In this document: piece by piece, positions 9,778 through 21,431 of the stretch
Position numbering within the stretch: position 1 is the first letter of the stretch
Layout of the letters: every line of letters starts with the position of its first letter
Assembly (NCBI GenBank): GCA_030015575.1
Contig: JASDDO010000016.1
Location: forward strand, 176,884,815-176,948,814
DNA: 64,000 nucleotides
Direction of reading: 5' to 3'
Origin: Agapanthus africanus
Lineage: Eukaryota > Streptophyta > Magnoliopsida > Asparagales > Amaryllidaceae
Made by a program: the position numbers and the translations under genes
The notes under the pieces: model-generated
The model's database searches: none
Told to the model about the DNA's origin: nothing
What the model saw: the letters and a program-made list of their open reading frames with translations, nothing else

Positions 9778-11600
9778 ATCTCCCACTTGCACTCAAGGCT
9801 AATTATTGCGATGTCGCATACTCACAGCCCATGTGATACCGAACACCCAACTCCTCTACTAGTCAGTCTCACAAATCCCGTTTGTGAAACTATTGCGGTC
9901 GAGGAATAGCCTCAGTGAGTGGATCCGCCTTGATGTTTCTTTCTATGTCTCTCTATATCTCAAGTTCGCGGAGAAAACCATCTCCCGAAATGAGCAATAC
10001 CTGTCTTAGAATGTCTGGATGTCTGATGGGACTTAGCTCATAAATGAACTCCAAATCCAAATTCTTCGACTGTATCGTCAACTGAACTCAATCAGTATCC
10101 TGCGCCATGCCACCCTCAGTATTGCCTTGGACCATCCGTCCAAAATACTGCCCCTCGTCAGAGGGAAAAACTATAACTCTGACAACCTCCTTGTCGTCCA
10201 GGTCACCTTGGAAGCCTGGAATGATAACCGTCTCCTAAAAGAGGCAGCCGTTATCATATCCCTAGAACAGCCACTTATGTTCTAAAACTGCTTCCGACTG
10301 TTTCTCCAGGATTGGATCAATATCAACTTATTGCATCTAGTGCAAGAACAACATCTGGTGTGGTACTTGACATCTCATGATTGACTCAATTGCCTAAGCA
10401 AGTGATCTGCCAATCATGCACATCCCTCTCTACTTTAGTCTAAAAGACACCTTTAGAGAGGGCAACTCCATTACTTGCAGGTACACTACCGTGCCAGGAG
10501 TCGTCCATTCTAAATCCTCATAGAATGCTGTCAAGGTACCCAGATTAGGAAACCACCCAAATCTAGATCTAAAACCATAGATCTAGTAACCAGAATGTCT
10601 GATATATATCCAAGTCCTATGTGGAGAAACCACTGTGTGACGACCAAAGTCTAACCGATCGTAGTATAGGAATATCACTTCCTACTACCTTCTCAACAGA
10701 TCCATCCCCTATTCTGATGACGTCAAACCTATGACTGTCGTATCAGAAATAGATGATCTATCTCCGCTATATCTGCTTTAGTCTATAAATAGACATAAGC
10801 CTGATGTCCACCAATGCTTCCGCTGCTCCCACTGACTACGACAACCCTCTGGCAGAGTCATATACACGTACACTTCTGAAGCTAGTTCAGAACGACGCTA
10901 TACTCATCCTCCTGCCGGGTCTCGCAGCCTGGAACAACAACAATGGCAAGTGTGGGTAAACAAGAACTTCCCTGTCACCGTCCTTGAGGCTACCGAAGTA
11001 CCTCTCGGGTGCCTGAAGTTACCCACCTTATCTGCGGAGTGGCCAATGGAATGTCAAATCAGATTGAATCTTTAGGTTCCTTATCAAATCTTCAGTAATC
11101 GTTTGCGGTTCTGGAATCACTTCCAGTTCTACCATACTCCCACTGCTGTTTTTGGAAAAACCCATTTTTGATAAAACTGTGGCGAGTCTTGAACAATATT
11201 TCTATTGATCATCCAGATGGTAGAAAGTCAACCCGCGTCATAGCCTGGGTCAACCCACAAACAGCCATTACAGAAACGTGCCTTGAGTTGTCCAGTGTCT
11301 GGTTTTAAGCATAAGCCGGACAACTCCCCGTACCTTAACAACGTTAAGATATGAACTGTTCTACATCCAATATAGAACCAGAGGCACTGATTTAATTGAA
11401 CCAGATTCAAATCATGCAGCTATCTCCAGTGCATGTCAACTAAATGGAAGGAGGCCGATCAGCGTTACTCAACTTAGGAATGCTTCCAATTATGAGTAAC
11501 CTGAAAGAGAAGCAATTTCTCTTTGTCATTACTATCAACTGAATACCATACACAAGTATCTACATCTTCGATCACTTTGAAGAATCCCGATACTTGCTAC
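9778..11600 (-). pseudogene. B1 pol relic (integrase C-part, RT, RNase H)
   Basis: Right of the LTR is the purine-tract complement ATCTCCCACTTGC (9778-9790). Reading on the minus strand, landmarks match D in order: an integrase segment at about 11455-11600 (aligned with the stretch around MSNAELPRSFWGYALESAA), an RT segment near 10826-10845 matching D where KSIYGLK is encoded, the stretch at 10634-10675 aligned with DIPMLQSVKGFLSHRFS, and an RNase H tail ADPLTEAIP at about 9905-9930 where C has ADPFTKALP. Stops and indels pervade it. No catalytic YVDD can be read. It makes no protein. Confidence 0.75.
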
Positions 11601-13153
11601 ACCTGGTTCTCTACTCTATTCAAATACCTATAACTCCTCAAAACTCAGACCCTGTGTTTCTACGAAACACATGTCTAAGAACTAGAGAAGTTAAAAGTAA
11701 ACAGAATATAGTATGAGGACCAACCCCTCTGTCCTCATGGACTCTGGACAACATACAATACTCTGTATAAGTCCACTGAGTCTAACAACTCTTTCACTGT
11801 GTGTTGTAGGTTGAAAACTGTACTTATGGTTAAGAAGAATTACACCGCTGTTCAATGCTCCTTACCTAACCATCCACTGATATAGGTAAATGTCATCGAC
11901 ATAATATCAAAAGGTATATCTCACTCTATGAAAAATAGACGTACAGATATATCAATTTGAAATTGGTGCACAACAGCGGATATTCAAAACCAAATATTTG
12001 CCGACCGGCAAATAGCCCAGATGATCTCCTCAAACATCACCGATTACAACGAATCCCGATATAATGAGGATGATCACCCAATTCCCAATGACTTACTCCC
12101 ACTTATCATCTGTAAAACCATACAGATGTGAGAATCAAACCTGGTAAATACATACCCTGGACTAAGTGTCTAATCGGGAAATCAGTTTTCTTTTAACATT
12201 ACACAGTGAGACTGAAACACTGAAATGTTTCGATGGGGTATCCCGGTATTCCTAGTAATGCCTCTTCCAGATTCACGACTGTAACCGTATAGTTCTTTGC
12301 CACCTCTCCAAATCCCTTCATATGTCTTTAGTCTTTACCTTCTGTACACCCCTTTAGGCCAAATGGTTTTCTTCCTTCCCTACCGTTCGGCACCAGCCTA
12401 TGGTTTGGAAGAAGACTATCCAAAAAGCATAAAGGGTGTACTGTCCTAATCCTAGGAGCACTCGCATCGCGAGAGAAGGTGAAGATAAAAGACACCTGAA
12501 TGTACTTTATTCCTATTTCTCCTGAACCAGGATCCATCCCCGAACTGGAACAAGTTCCTTTCGAGTTCGTATATAACCATACGATGGAGTATCCAATAAA
12601 CTGTGGATCTTCGTAGTGATACGGAGTGTCCTGGAGAAATACAAAGGTGATTTAGGATTGGCGAAGAAATTTTTTGGTTTGGTCGTGAATATCAATCGCA
12701 ATTTACTTTGCCCTCTTACTAATCCCTTGCTTTGTCTGAACTTAATACCTTCTGTACACCGTTTAGGCTAACTGGTTTTCTTCATTCCCTACCGGTCGGC
12801 ACCAGCCTATGGTTTGGAAGAAGACTATCCAATTTGCATAATAGGTGTACTACTCCTAAACCAAGGAGTACTCGCAACCTGAGAGAGGGTGAAAAGAAAA
12901 GACAACTGAATAATCCTATCCGTTTTCTCCAGAACCGGAAACCATCCTCGAATTCCTTCGAGTTCGTATCTAACCATACGATGGTTTTGTCCAATGGAAG
13001 TGGACGTTCGCAGTAATACGGGGTGTCCTGGAGAAAAGGGTAAAAGTAGGAGTGGCAATGAGGTCTGCAACTCTGACAATCCAAAAGCCAGTGTTAAGTA
13101 GGTTCGGTCAACTTGGTCACTGAGTAATAGTCTTAGGGTCGGGTCAATGGTCG
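11601..13153 (-). pseudogene. B1 gag/PR/IN-N region, unrecognisable and internally duplicated
   Basis: This lies between the leader acceptor and the pol relic, where gag, protease and the start of integrase should be. I cannot recognise CX2CX4HX4C or DTG motifs. The beginning shares GTTGACCGAACCTACTTA (about 13095-13115, minus strand) with element G just after its gag ATG, not with A, C or D. Two diverged 300-bp direct repeats lie inside. Overlapping ORFs of 84-100 codons cover one repeat and are conserved in B2, probably by recent common ancestry rather than selection. Confidence 0.5.
12337..13040 (-). repeat. Diverged 300-bp direct repeats, B1
   Basis: Units at about 12337-12647 and 12747-13040 both begin ACCTTCTGTACACC, contain CAGCCTATGGTTTGGAAGAA and end GTGTCCTGGAGAAA. 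They are about 80% alike by eye and about 410 bp apart. B2 carries both at 26154-26462 and 26562-26857. Confidence 0.85.
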
Positions 13154-13453
13154 CTGCCTAAGAGAGAGAGAAAAGAAACACTCAGCGTGCACTCTATCCT
13201 AGATCAGAATGGTTACCAATTTATCCAATCTGGAAACCTCCCACTGTACCTCAAATTCTCCTCCAAACCTGAAAGAAGAATTAGTCGGGAACACCCGAGG
13301 AGTAAACCAACTCATCAGTGGGAATCGGGATCCAACTCTCATCGCACGATAACGTGACGGAATCCGCTCACGGTATCACACTCCAGAAGGTATGCGCATA
13401 TCTGGCAAGTTTCAGTTCTTTTGAAACTCCCGATGTGATTTCTGCCCCATGCT

Positions 13454-13663
13454 CTTATGACCTTGGCGAAGGTCAACAAATCATAAGTCACATGTCAAGT
13501 TCTACCCGTCATTATCCAGGTTAATTTGAATCCACCCGTACAAGCCCTTGACGAAGGTCAACAAGGCTATACGACTGTCCCAAACCAACGCATCTACCTA
13601 TGCAGCAGAAAGGTAACAAGCAGCTACCATGCACTATGCCTTGACGAAGGTCAACAAACATAG
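13454..13663 (-). promoter_or_regulatory. Triple stem-loop module, B1
   Basis: Given on the + strand: CTTATGA (13454-13460)/TCATAAG (13481-13487); CGTA (13537-13540)/TACG (13570-13573) plus AGCC/GGCT inside it; CTATG (13634-13638)/CATAG (13659-13663), extended by CATGC/GCATG. On the sense strand the cores read TTGACCTTCGTCAA twice and TTGACCTTCGCCAA once. All three loops are CTTC, unlike the CAAA loops of B2. Confidence 0.72.
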
Positions 13664-13807
13664 CATGAATACTACGTGCTACCCGTCTGAAACGACGGAG
13701 GGCTACGAATGGTTTCTGGCGAAAACCTTTAACGTAAAGAACTTGATATCGTTGAAGGAACGGATAGCTTTTTAGAAAATATAGTGACGAAAACCATTGC
13801 TAAAGAG

Positions 13808-14040
13808 GTCACTCCCGGTGAAGGGATCTCGGCTCTTTCCCCGTAGAATGGGGTGCAGGATATTCCAAATGAATACCACGATGCAAAGCAAAAGTAATCG
13901 GCTATAGTGAAGTTAATGCCCTGATGCAAACTTCTGTCCAAGGGGTCACTCCCGGTGAAGGGATCTCGGCCCTTGCCTCGTCGACTAAGGAGCAGGATAT
14001 TCCAAATGAATACCACGATGCAAAACAAAAGTGAACGTCC
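13808..14040 (-). repeat. 136-bp-period duplication in the B1 leader
   Basis: GGTCACTCCCGGTGAAGGGA starts at 13808 and again at 13944, each followed by a GCAGGATATTCCAAATGAAT block. Element G has the same module, also twice, on the + strand; A, C and D lack it, which groups B with G. Confidence 0.8.
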
Positions 14041-14448
14041 TTGCAATAACAGCTTTTTGAAAAGTGTTCCAACAACATCAGATTAGGTTTGTTTTTAAAC
14101 TTGCATTGATCCGAATCAATGCAGTCCCATCATTTGATCACACCACAAAGAACGAAAATATACTGACGTACGTATATGCCATCCGCATTCGCCACTGGGT
14201 CCCGTCATCACCCGTTAGGTTAGCTTACTAACGGCAGAGCGGGGACTGGACTAGCGCGGGTGAAAAAACATATACAACATCTACTAATATACTATATTTC
14301 GCTCAAGGCGTGAATAAAAATGCAACATCACAGAAATGTACAGCATCACAGAACAATACAGATATCTGGGATCCCCGGGTTTCACAGAGCCACTACTGAA
14401 ACCCGACGTTCCCCTGGTCGTGTGGATAGCCTGTGCAATGAAAACCTA

Positions 14449-14705
14449 GACCCCTACGGGCGCGGCAAGTCACCCGCCAAAACCTGAAGCGAGGCAGCCC
14501 CCTTCAGCTCCGTGAATGGACCACCCAACACTCCACGGAATCCGGCAACTTGGGCACCCCTCCTGGGTCAACCTGTACCCCCTACGAGTGCGGCGAATAG
14601 CCCGCCAATCCCAGAGTGAAGCCCCCTCCGTCTCAATGCCATGAGATGCGGGCTTGTTGCCTTCCAGAACCCGGCTATCCGTGCACCCCTCCGCGGGGTA
14701 ATCCT
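14449..14705 (-). repeat. Diverged tandem duplication of the CCCCTACGGG module, B1
   Basis: Two neighbouring units of about 120-130 bp both begin near CCCCTACG(G/A)G(C/T)GCGGC and end near CACCCCTCC. A, C and D leaders have one unit. B2 has both, at about 28259-28510. Confidence 0.7.
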
Positions 14706-15193
14706 AGTACAGAAAGTAAAATATACATACACCGGGTACATCGACCGCAACCAGGTCGTGCCCCAAAAGAATAATACAAACAGGCAGTGACGGCAGTCCA
14801 CATGTCGGACGCTCGCCCCGCAATATCAAAAGTACATAATACAACAATACAGTACTAGCATTGCATCCAGGCTATCCCCCACGACCGATCCGCAACATCA
14901 CAGCATAAACATAGAACATCAACGTGAAAGTCACGTTCGCAAATCCGTCTAACCGGGCTATAGCAGTTAGACAGGATTTACCGATCGAGTGACATTCACG
15001 GTCGCAGATATAATGTAAATACTGTGAAAAATGTGTTTAAAATATCCGATTGACCAAAAAATAACAAGTGGGCCCCCAATGAAAACTGTAGCACTCACAG
15101 AAATAACTGGCCCAATTTTAATATCCCAAAAGCCCTATTTTCAGCCCAGAAAACAACTGAAGAAAAACGACGAAGTGGACCCACCATAGTGCG

Positions 15194-15234
15194 GCGGAAC
15201 CGCGGCCCAAAGGGGGTTTTGGCCGCGGTTCCGC
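15194..15234 (-). promoter_or_regulatory. GC-rich leader hairpin, B1
   Basis: GCGGAACCGCGGC at 15194-15206 is the exact reverse complement of GCCGCGGTTCCGC at 15222-15234, and CAAA/TTTG inside extends it after one bulged base. It is about 200 nt from the PBS, the position of the A and C hairpins. Confidence 0.82.
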
Positions 15235-15434
15235 GCTCCAAACAGGGAATCATTTTGTCGTTTTTCTACAGTAGCGTTATCTTTTCCTGCACATCATTTT
15301 TCTGGAACCTGAAAAAATTTTTGACACTAAAAATTTCCAACAGAAAACTGATGCGACAAAATACGGGTTTTTGGACTTTTTGATCGATCGGAAATGCAAA
15401 CACATTACACGAAGCTAGACGAAGTTAATGGCGA

Positions 15435-15447
15435 GGCTCTGATACCA
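15435..15447 (-). other. Primer-binding site of B1
   Basis: GGCTCTGATACCA is the complement of TGGTATCAGAGCC; it sits one base inside the 5' LTR and proves minus orientation. Confidence 0.93.
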
Positions 15448-15448
15448 C

Positions 15449-17692
15449 TGTAAGTGCACGGCGGCGCCCCGGCCGTCAATCCGACGGCCAAACGCGGAAA
15501 CGGTGGTAAACTTAAAATTTTGCGGACTTGGCAAACCGGCACCACCGCGCACTAAACCCCGGATCGTGCCATTAAACTAGTCTAAGCTAACTACAAAGAG
15601 AAGGTTAGAGATGTATACCGACGATCCAAGTCCTCCGGTCTTCATCTCCACTCCGATCTCCTCGCGGGATCTCCGTCCGTCTCCTCCTCGTTGGAAAGGG
15701 CACCACGAAGCCGGGTACTTTTACGGGCTCCCACCTCAATACCGAGGCAACTCGCGCATGAAGCCAGCAACTCGACATGCTCAAGATATGCTGTAGGAAG
15801 TGTAGTGTAGAGTGGATGTCTCACTTTGGGGTTTGTTGCCATTTGTAGATGATGGAGGAAACAAGATAAGAAGAATGGTGCTTGCATTTTTCTTAGCATG
15901 AAAAAGGATCAAGAAAGAAGAAAACTCTCAAAGATGAAGCTCACATCTTCTTCTCACTCAACCATGGAAAAGACTTATGCATCAAGTGAGAATAATGGTG
16001 GAGGAAAATCTATATGAAGCAAGAAGGGAGGTGAGTGTAGGAGATGTAGAAAAGGTGACCACATCAAGAGACAAAGAAACATACACCATGCTTCATACTA
16101 TTGAACCCATACCCTCACTTTATCACAATCAAATCTCATAAATCAAAAGCATGGTTGAAAAGAAATGAAAGCTATCATAATCAATCTTTTACAAGAAACC
16201 CCTTCCACAAATGTTATTTGCACAACTGCAAATAACCCCCTCCATCGGAAAAGTCCGGCCGGGAAAGAACAAAGGAAAACCGGCCGGAACGGAATGCAAA
16301 CTGGCAACTCCAGAAAACTGGTCCCGTAATAAATTACAGGAAAACCCCCATACTATGCATACACACCCGCATCTGTATTCCGACCGGATACAAATGCAAT
16401 GAGACAGAATCTACACTGTACTAAACTAGGACCGGCTTAAACCAAAGCCGGCTAGTAAAATCCGTCCGATCCTGATCCGTGCAATACCGCACGTATCTGA
16501 TCGAACGCTGCCATATAATTATACGGCCACTAGTACAAAACCGTCCGATCCTGATCCGTGCAATACCGCACGTATCTGATCGGACCCTGCCATATCTCCA
16601 TACGGCCTCTACAGCGTTTCGCCCGAAAGCTTGAGTAACTGAAAGTGTGGTGGACTCTAAAGACTCGTCAATACTATGGCTGTGGATTTAACCACTAGCA
16701 CGTCAGAGGTATAAGCCAATACGTGACGGGCCACCAGCTATTGACTAAAAGGGACGTCGATGAGGAAGCTCACCCCGACACCCAACTGAGCCTGTCAGTG
16801 ACAATATCCGTACAGTCCGGTCCGTTCGTCTATGAGCATCGCATGGCGGGCCTAGGGGGTTGGTAAAAGTCAGACCCCCAAAAGCGGTACAAGTCGTGTC
16901 GGAGTGTAGCCCAGAACACCCTGAGATACTACTGGAATACCTACCAGTAAATCTCCTGCCTTGGCCAAGGTCTTTGTGTAATGGCTCTCCTAGACACAGC
17001 GCGACCTCACCCCCAATACCGGGAGAGACGAAACCCCCGAAGATCCGCTCACTGCCTCCATGTGGCTCGGGACTGTACCCAACTAAAACCTGTTTGCACG
17101 ACTCCTTTGAGCCGTGGTAGGGTAGTAATCAAAGTACAGTGGGAACTCACACGAGACAAATGACGATCCCCAGGTCGATGAACTAACCTGTACACATGTC
17201 ACCTGGGAACTGCTATCTGACGTCAAGTATAATCCCAACTAGAAGGTTCCCGGCGAGTCCTGTCCGGTGTACTCATAACCCAATGAGCACCTGTATACAT
17301 CTTAGGTGATCCAACTGACACCAGTGGCTTGTGAGACCGGCCACCGCCCCTCGTCGGGGTCTCGACTGTATACACTAGTCTACTCTGGAGAATCGATGCC
17401 CTGTCTCGAAACTCCCACGACTAGGGACCTATTAAGGATGTGCTTGTAGACTCCAGCTCTCACTTATATGATCGCCCTCATACTGCTGGCAGTCAAGCAT
17501 GAATCCTAGGGCTCTATCAACGTGCAATAGTGATCTGTCATGTCACCTAAAGCAGTACACGATGATAAAGGTAAACCAGATAGCATACTATCATCTCGAG
17601 TAAGACTGTCCTACCGGGATAGGTCCTCCCTCAATCATTGCAATCACGTGCCTGTGATCCAATAATTGACTCTGAGGGCACTATCTCCAACA
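15449..17692 (-). repeat. B1 5' LTR
   Basis: This 2,244-bp LTR is near-identical to 7534-9777. It ends on the + strand with CTATCTCCAACA, followed by the TSD ACTTC. The 78-bp tandem duplication is retained. Confidence 0.92.
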
Positions 17693-17693
17693 A

Positions 17694-20600
17694 CTTCTAG
17701 ATAAAAACATACTGACAGGGCCAAACTACAAAGATTGGCTCAGGAATGTCAAAATGGCAATCACTTACGACAAGCTGGGGTATCTTCTTACCACCAAAGC
17801 TCCCCCTGTCCCAGGTCCCACCTCCAGCATCGCAGATAAGGAAATCCGTAAGACTTGGGAGATTGATTGCGCGAAGGCCAGGTGCCTCGTGCTTGCCTCT
17901 ATGGACAACGAACATCAGAGGAGGCACGAGAATATGGACCTCGAATCCATATTTCTCCATACAAAAGAACTGTATGGAGAGCAGTCTCGTATCGCAAGAT
18001 ACGAAGTGTCGAAGAAGTTATTTTCGGCAAGGTTGGCCGTCGGATCATCGGTAGCGGAACACGTGCTTAAGATGATTGGCTACATAGAAGAGCTCGCGGA
18101 CCTTGGGACCACGTTGGAGAATGAGCTCTATACGGACTTGATTCTCCAGTACCTTCCTTCCACTTACGCCCAGTTTATCCTGAACTTCAACTTACAAAAA
18201 AAGGAAGTTGAACTTTTAGAACTCCTCAACATGCTGAGGAGCGCAGAGGGCACCCTACAGAAAGGTAGGAAAACATCCACTTTGTTTGTAGGAGGATCTT
18301 CCTCTTCTAGGTCCAAGGCGAAAGCCAAGGGAAAGAAGAAGAGAGCCCCCGCCAAACCAAGGGGCGGTGTTAGTAAAGTGGATACGAAGGGAAAGGCAAA
18401 GGCAACAAAGAAAGCGGGGCAGCTTGTGGATAAAGAAGAATGCTTCTATTGTCATAAGAAGGGACACTGGAAGAATGATTGCAGGGCTTGGAAAGCCAGG
18501 ACACAGGAACTGAAGCAAGTTGCGGCTTCAGCTTCAGGTGTGTATGTTATTGAAAACTGTTTTTCAATAAACTCTACTTCCAGGGTATTGGATACCGGAT
18601 CAGGATCTCATATCTGTAATTCTTTGCAGGCACTGAGAAAGCGTAGGGTTTTGAAGGCAGGTGATATGACCCTCAGAGTTGCAAACGGAGCTCTAATGGA
18701 TGCTGAGTCCGTGGGGGACTATCACCTGGGCTTGTCAGATGGACATGTTTTGGTTTTGCGTAATTGCTATTTTGTACCCAATGCAACTTGTAATATTATT
18801 TCTGTATCTTTATTATCTAAAGAAGGTTATGAATTTGCATTTGTAAGTAATGTTGTGAACATTCACCTTAAGCAAGTTCTGATTGGGTCAGGTACATTAA
18901 GCAATGGTATATACGTATTAAACCAACCACAGATTTTCAATGTCCAGAATACACACAAAAGAAAGTCTCCGGAAATAAATCAGACTTTCTTATGGCATTG
19001 TAGACTGGGTCACATCAATGAGAGAAGGTTGACGAAGTTGCATACAGAAGGATATTTGAATCCGTTCGAATATCAATCATATGCCACTTGTCAATCCTGT
19101 CTCAAAGGAAAGATGACAAAGACTCCGTTCACTGGACACGGAGTAAGAGCGAACGAGCTCTTGGGACTCGTACTTAGCGACGTGTGCGGTCCAATGTCTA
19201 CACATGCGCGAAGCGGTTATTCTTACTTCATTACTTTTACGGATGACTTTTCAAGGTACGGTTATGTCTTCTTAATGAAACAAAAATCCGAAGCCTTTGA
19301 AAAGTTCTAGGAATATAAGAATGAAGTAGAAAAACAAACCGGCAAAAGTATCAAGATTCTAAGATCGGATCGAGGTGGAGAATACTTAAGTGCCGAGTTC
19401 CTGGATTACTTAAAAGAGAATGGAATTCTCTCTCAGCTTACTCCTCCATACACTCCGCAACATAACGGTGTATCAGAGAGACGGAACCGAACCCTATTGG
19501 ATATGGTACGGTCCATGATGAGTAACGCTGAGTTACCGCGATCATTCTGGGGGTATGCGCTAGAATCGGCTGCATACCTTTTGAACCGAGTTCCAACTAA
19601 GACTGTGCCTACCACACCATATAAGATATGGAGTGGGAAGAAACCCTATCTTCAATATCTGAAGATCTGGGGATGTCCGGCTTTTGTCAAAAAGCAGCAT
19701 GCGGACAAGCTCGAGGCACGCTCAGTACTGTGCAAGTTTGTGGGATACCCAAAGAATTCCAGGGGGTATCTCTTCTATTACGCAGAGGAACAAAAGATCA
19801 TTGTTTCTCGTAATGCCCATTTTCTGGAACACCAGTTCTTAGAAAAGGAAACAAGTGGGAGCAAAATAGAACTGGAAGAAATTCCAGAACCACAGACTAT
19901 TACTGAAAGCTTAGTAGAACCAGAGGGTTCAAAAGAAAATGACATTCCTACGCCGCTCCGCAGGAGTAGTAGGCAGTCTCATCCGCCCGAGAGATACTAC
20001 GGTTTTCTCATAGACGGGGATAGAGAGGATTGCATCATAAATTATGATGAGCCGACTAGCTTCTTGCAGGCCATTCAGAGCGTTGACTCGGTAAAATGGC
20101 TGGATGCAATGCGGACCGAAATGGAGTCCATGTACACCAACAAAGTATGGACGTTGGACGTTGCTCCAGATGGGATAAAACCCGTAGGATGCAAGTGGAT
20201 CTTCAAAAGGAAGATTGGTGTAGATGGACAGGTTGAGACCTATAAAGCTAGACTGGTTGCAAAGGGTTTTCGTCAAAGACCTGGTTTGGACTATGACAAG
20301 ACCTTTTCTCCAGTAGTTATGCTGAAATCCATTCGGATCCTTCTTGCCATCCTTCCACGATTATGAGATTTGGGATGGACGTAAAGACCGCTTTTCTAAA
20401 TGGAAATTTAGAGGAGTGTGTTTATATGGACCAGCCAGAGGGTTTCATTCAGAGTGGGAGCAGCGGAAAGGTGTGCAAGTTGCTTAAGTCCATCTATGGA
20501 CTAAAGCAGGCATCGCGGAGTTGGAACATCTGTTTTGATGAGACGGTCAAGGAATTTGGCTTTATCAAAAATCTAGATGAACCATGCATCTATAGTAGAT

Positions 20601-21431
20601 TTGTAGCGAGAACTGTAGTATTCCTCGTTTTATACGTGGATGACATTCTCTTAATAGGAAATGACATTCCTATGCTACAATCTGTCAAGGGGTTCTTGTC
20701 ACACAGGTTCTCCATGAAAGACCTGGGTGATGCCTCATACATTCTGGGGATCCGGATCTATCGTGACAGATCCAAGAGGATACTGGGACTCTCACAGTCC
20801 AGGTACATCGACACCATACTGAAAAGATTCAGTATGGAAGATTCCAAGGGCGGTAATCTACCGGCTTGTCACGGGATCACCCTCTCCAAAAAGATGTCTC
20901 CCAAGACTGATTTGGAAAGGGATCGCATTTCTATTATACCCTACGCTTCTGCGGTAGGCTCTATAATGTATGCGATGTTGTGTACCAGACCAGATGTAGC
21001 TTATGCACTAAGTGTGGTAAGCCGGTATCAGTCAAACCCTGGGGAGAAACATTAGATAGCAGTAAAGAACATTCTCAAGTACCTGAGAAGGACTAAGGAG
21101 ATGATCTTGGTGTATGGCGGAAAAGACCTCCAGATCGAGGCCTTTGCTGACTCCAGCTTCCAGAGTGACAAGGATGATTCCAAGTCCATGTCGGGTTATG
21201 TCTTTACCCTCAATGGAGGGGCGGTGTGTTGGAAGAGTTCCAAACAAGAAACCGTTGCTGACTCGACAATGGAAGCGGAATACATCGCTGCATTTGATGC
21301 CGCAAAAGAAGCTGTCTGGATGAGGAAGTTCTTGAAAGAACTTTAGGTGGTTCCGTCCATTGTTGATCCAATACCTCTGTATTGCGACAACAACGGGGCT
21401 ATAGCTTTAGCGAAGGAACCCAGGTCCTATC
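17694..21431 (+). pseudogene. Element A gag-pol polyprotein, main part (broken)
   Basis: It continues from codon 8 of gag. Visible in order: copia gag; zinc knuckle CFYCHKKGHWKNDC; protease DTGSG (near 18594); GAG-pre-integrase HCRLGH and CQSC; integrase with TDDFSRYGY and RSDRGGEY; RT with YVDD at 20633-20644; RNase H with EAFADSSFQSD. Lesions: CAG to TAG at 19308-19310 within integrase; a small deletion and frame change near 20350-20362, where C has AAFHDYEIWQMDV; TGG to TAG at 21053-21055; CAG to TAG at 21344-21346. B2 then cuts RNase H at 21431. Intact relatives make one polyprotein that is cleaved into capsid, protease, integrase and reverse transcriptase/RNase H. Confidence 0.93.

Larger units (their letters stand above)
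13155..15434 (-). other. B1 leader (untranslated, candidate intron)
   Basis: On the minus strand, from the PBS: GC-rich hairpin (15194-15234), a tandem duplication of the CCCCTACGGG module (14449-14705), a second duplication (13808-14040), the triple stem-loops (13454-13663), and a polypyrimidine acceptor ending GGCAG at 13154. The roughly 100-nt GGGGC/GAAA domain found before gag in A, C and D is missing. A donor-like CG/GTATAC is at 15613-15618 in the 5' LTR. Confidence 0.65.
7534..17692 (-). mobile_element. Element B1: non-autonomous Ty1/copia element
   Basis: Two 2,244-bp LTRs (7534-9777 and 15449-17692) enclose 5.67 kb, flanked by ACTTC at 7529-7533 and 17693-17697. Orientation is minus: the purine tract complement follows the left LTR and the PBS complement precedes the right LTR. 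I see only two mismatches between the LTRs (near 9323/17238 and 9617/17532), so insertion is recent. The coding interior is colinear with copia pol but full of stops and shifts. B2 shares this decayed interior, so B moved after losing coding capacity, presumably using enzymes from relatives. Confidence 0.93.

Noticed and set aside
11228..11410. Short minus-strand ORFs in the B interiors as new small genes
   Set aside because: They fall on integrase homology in the same orientation as decayed pol and are interrupted differently in B2.
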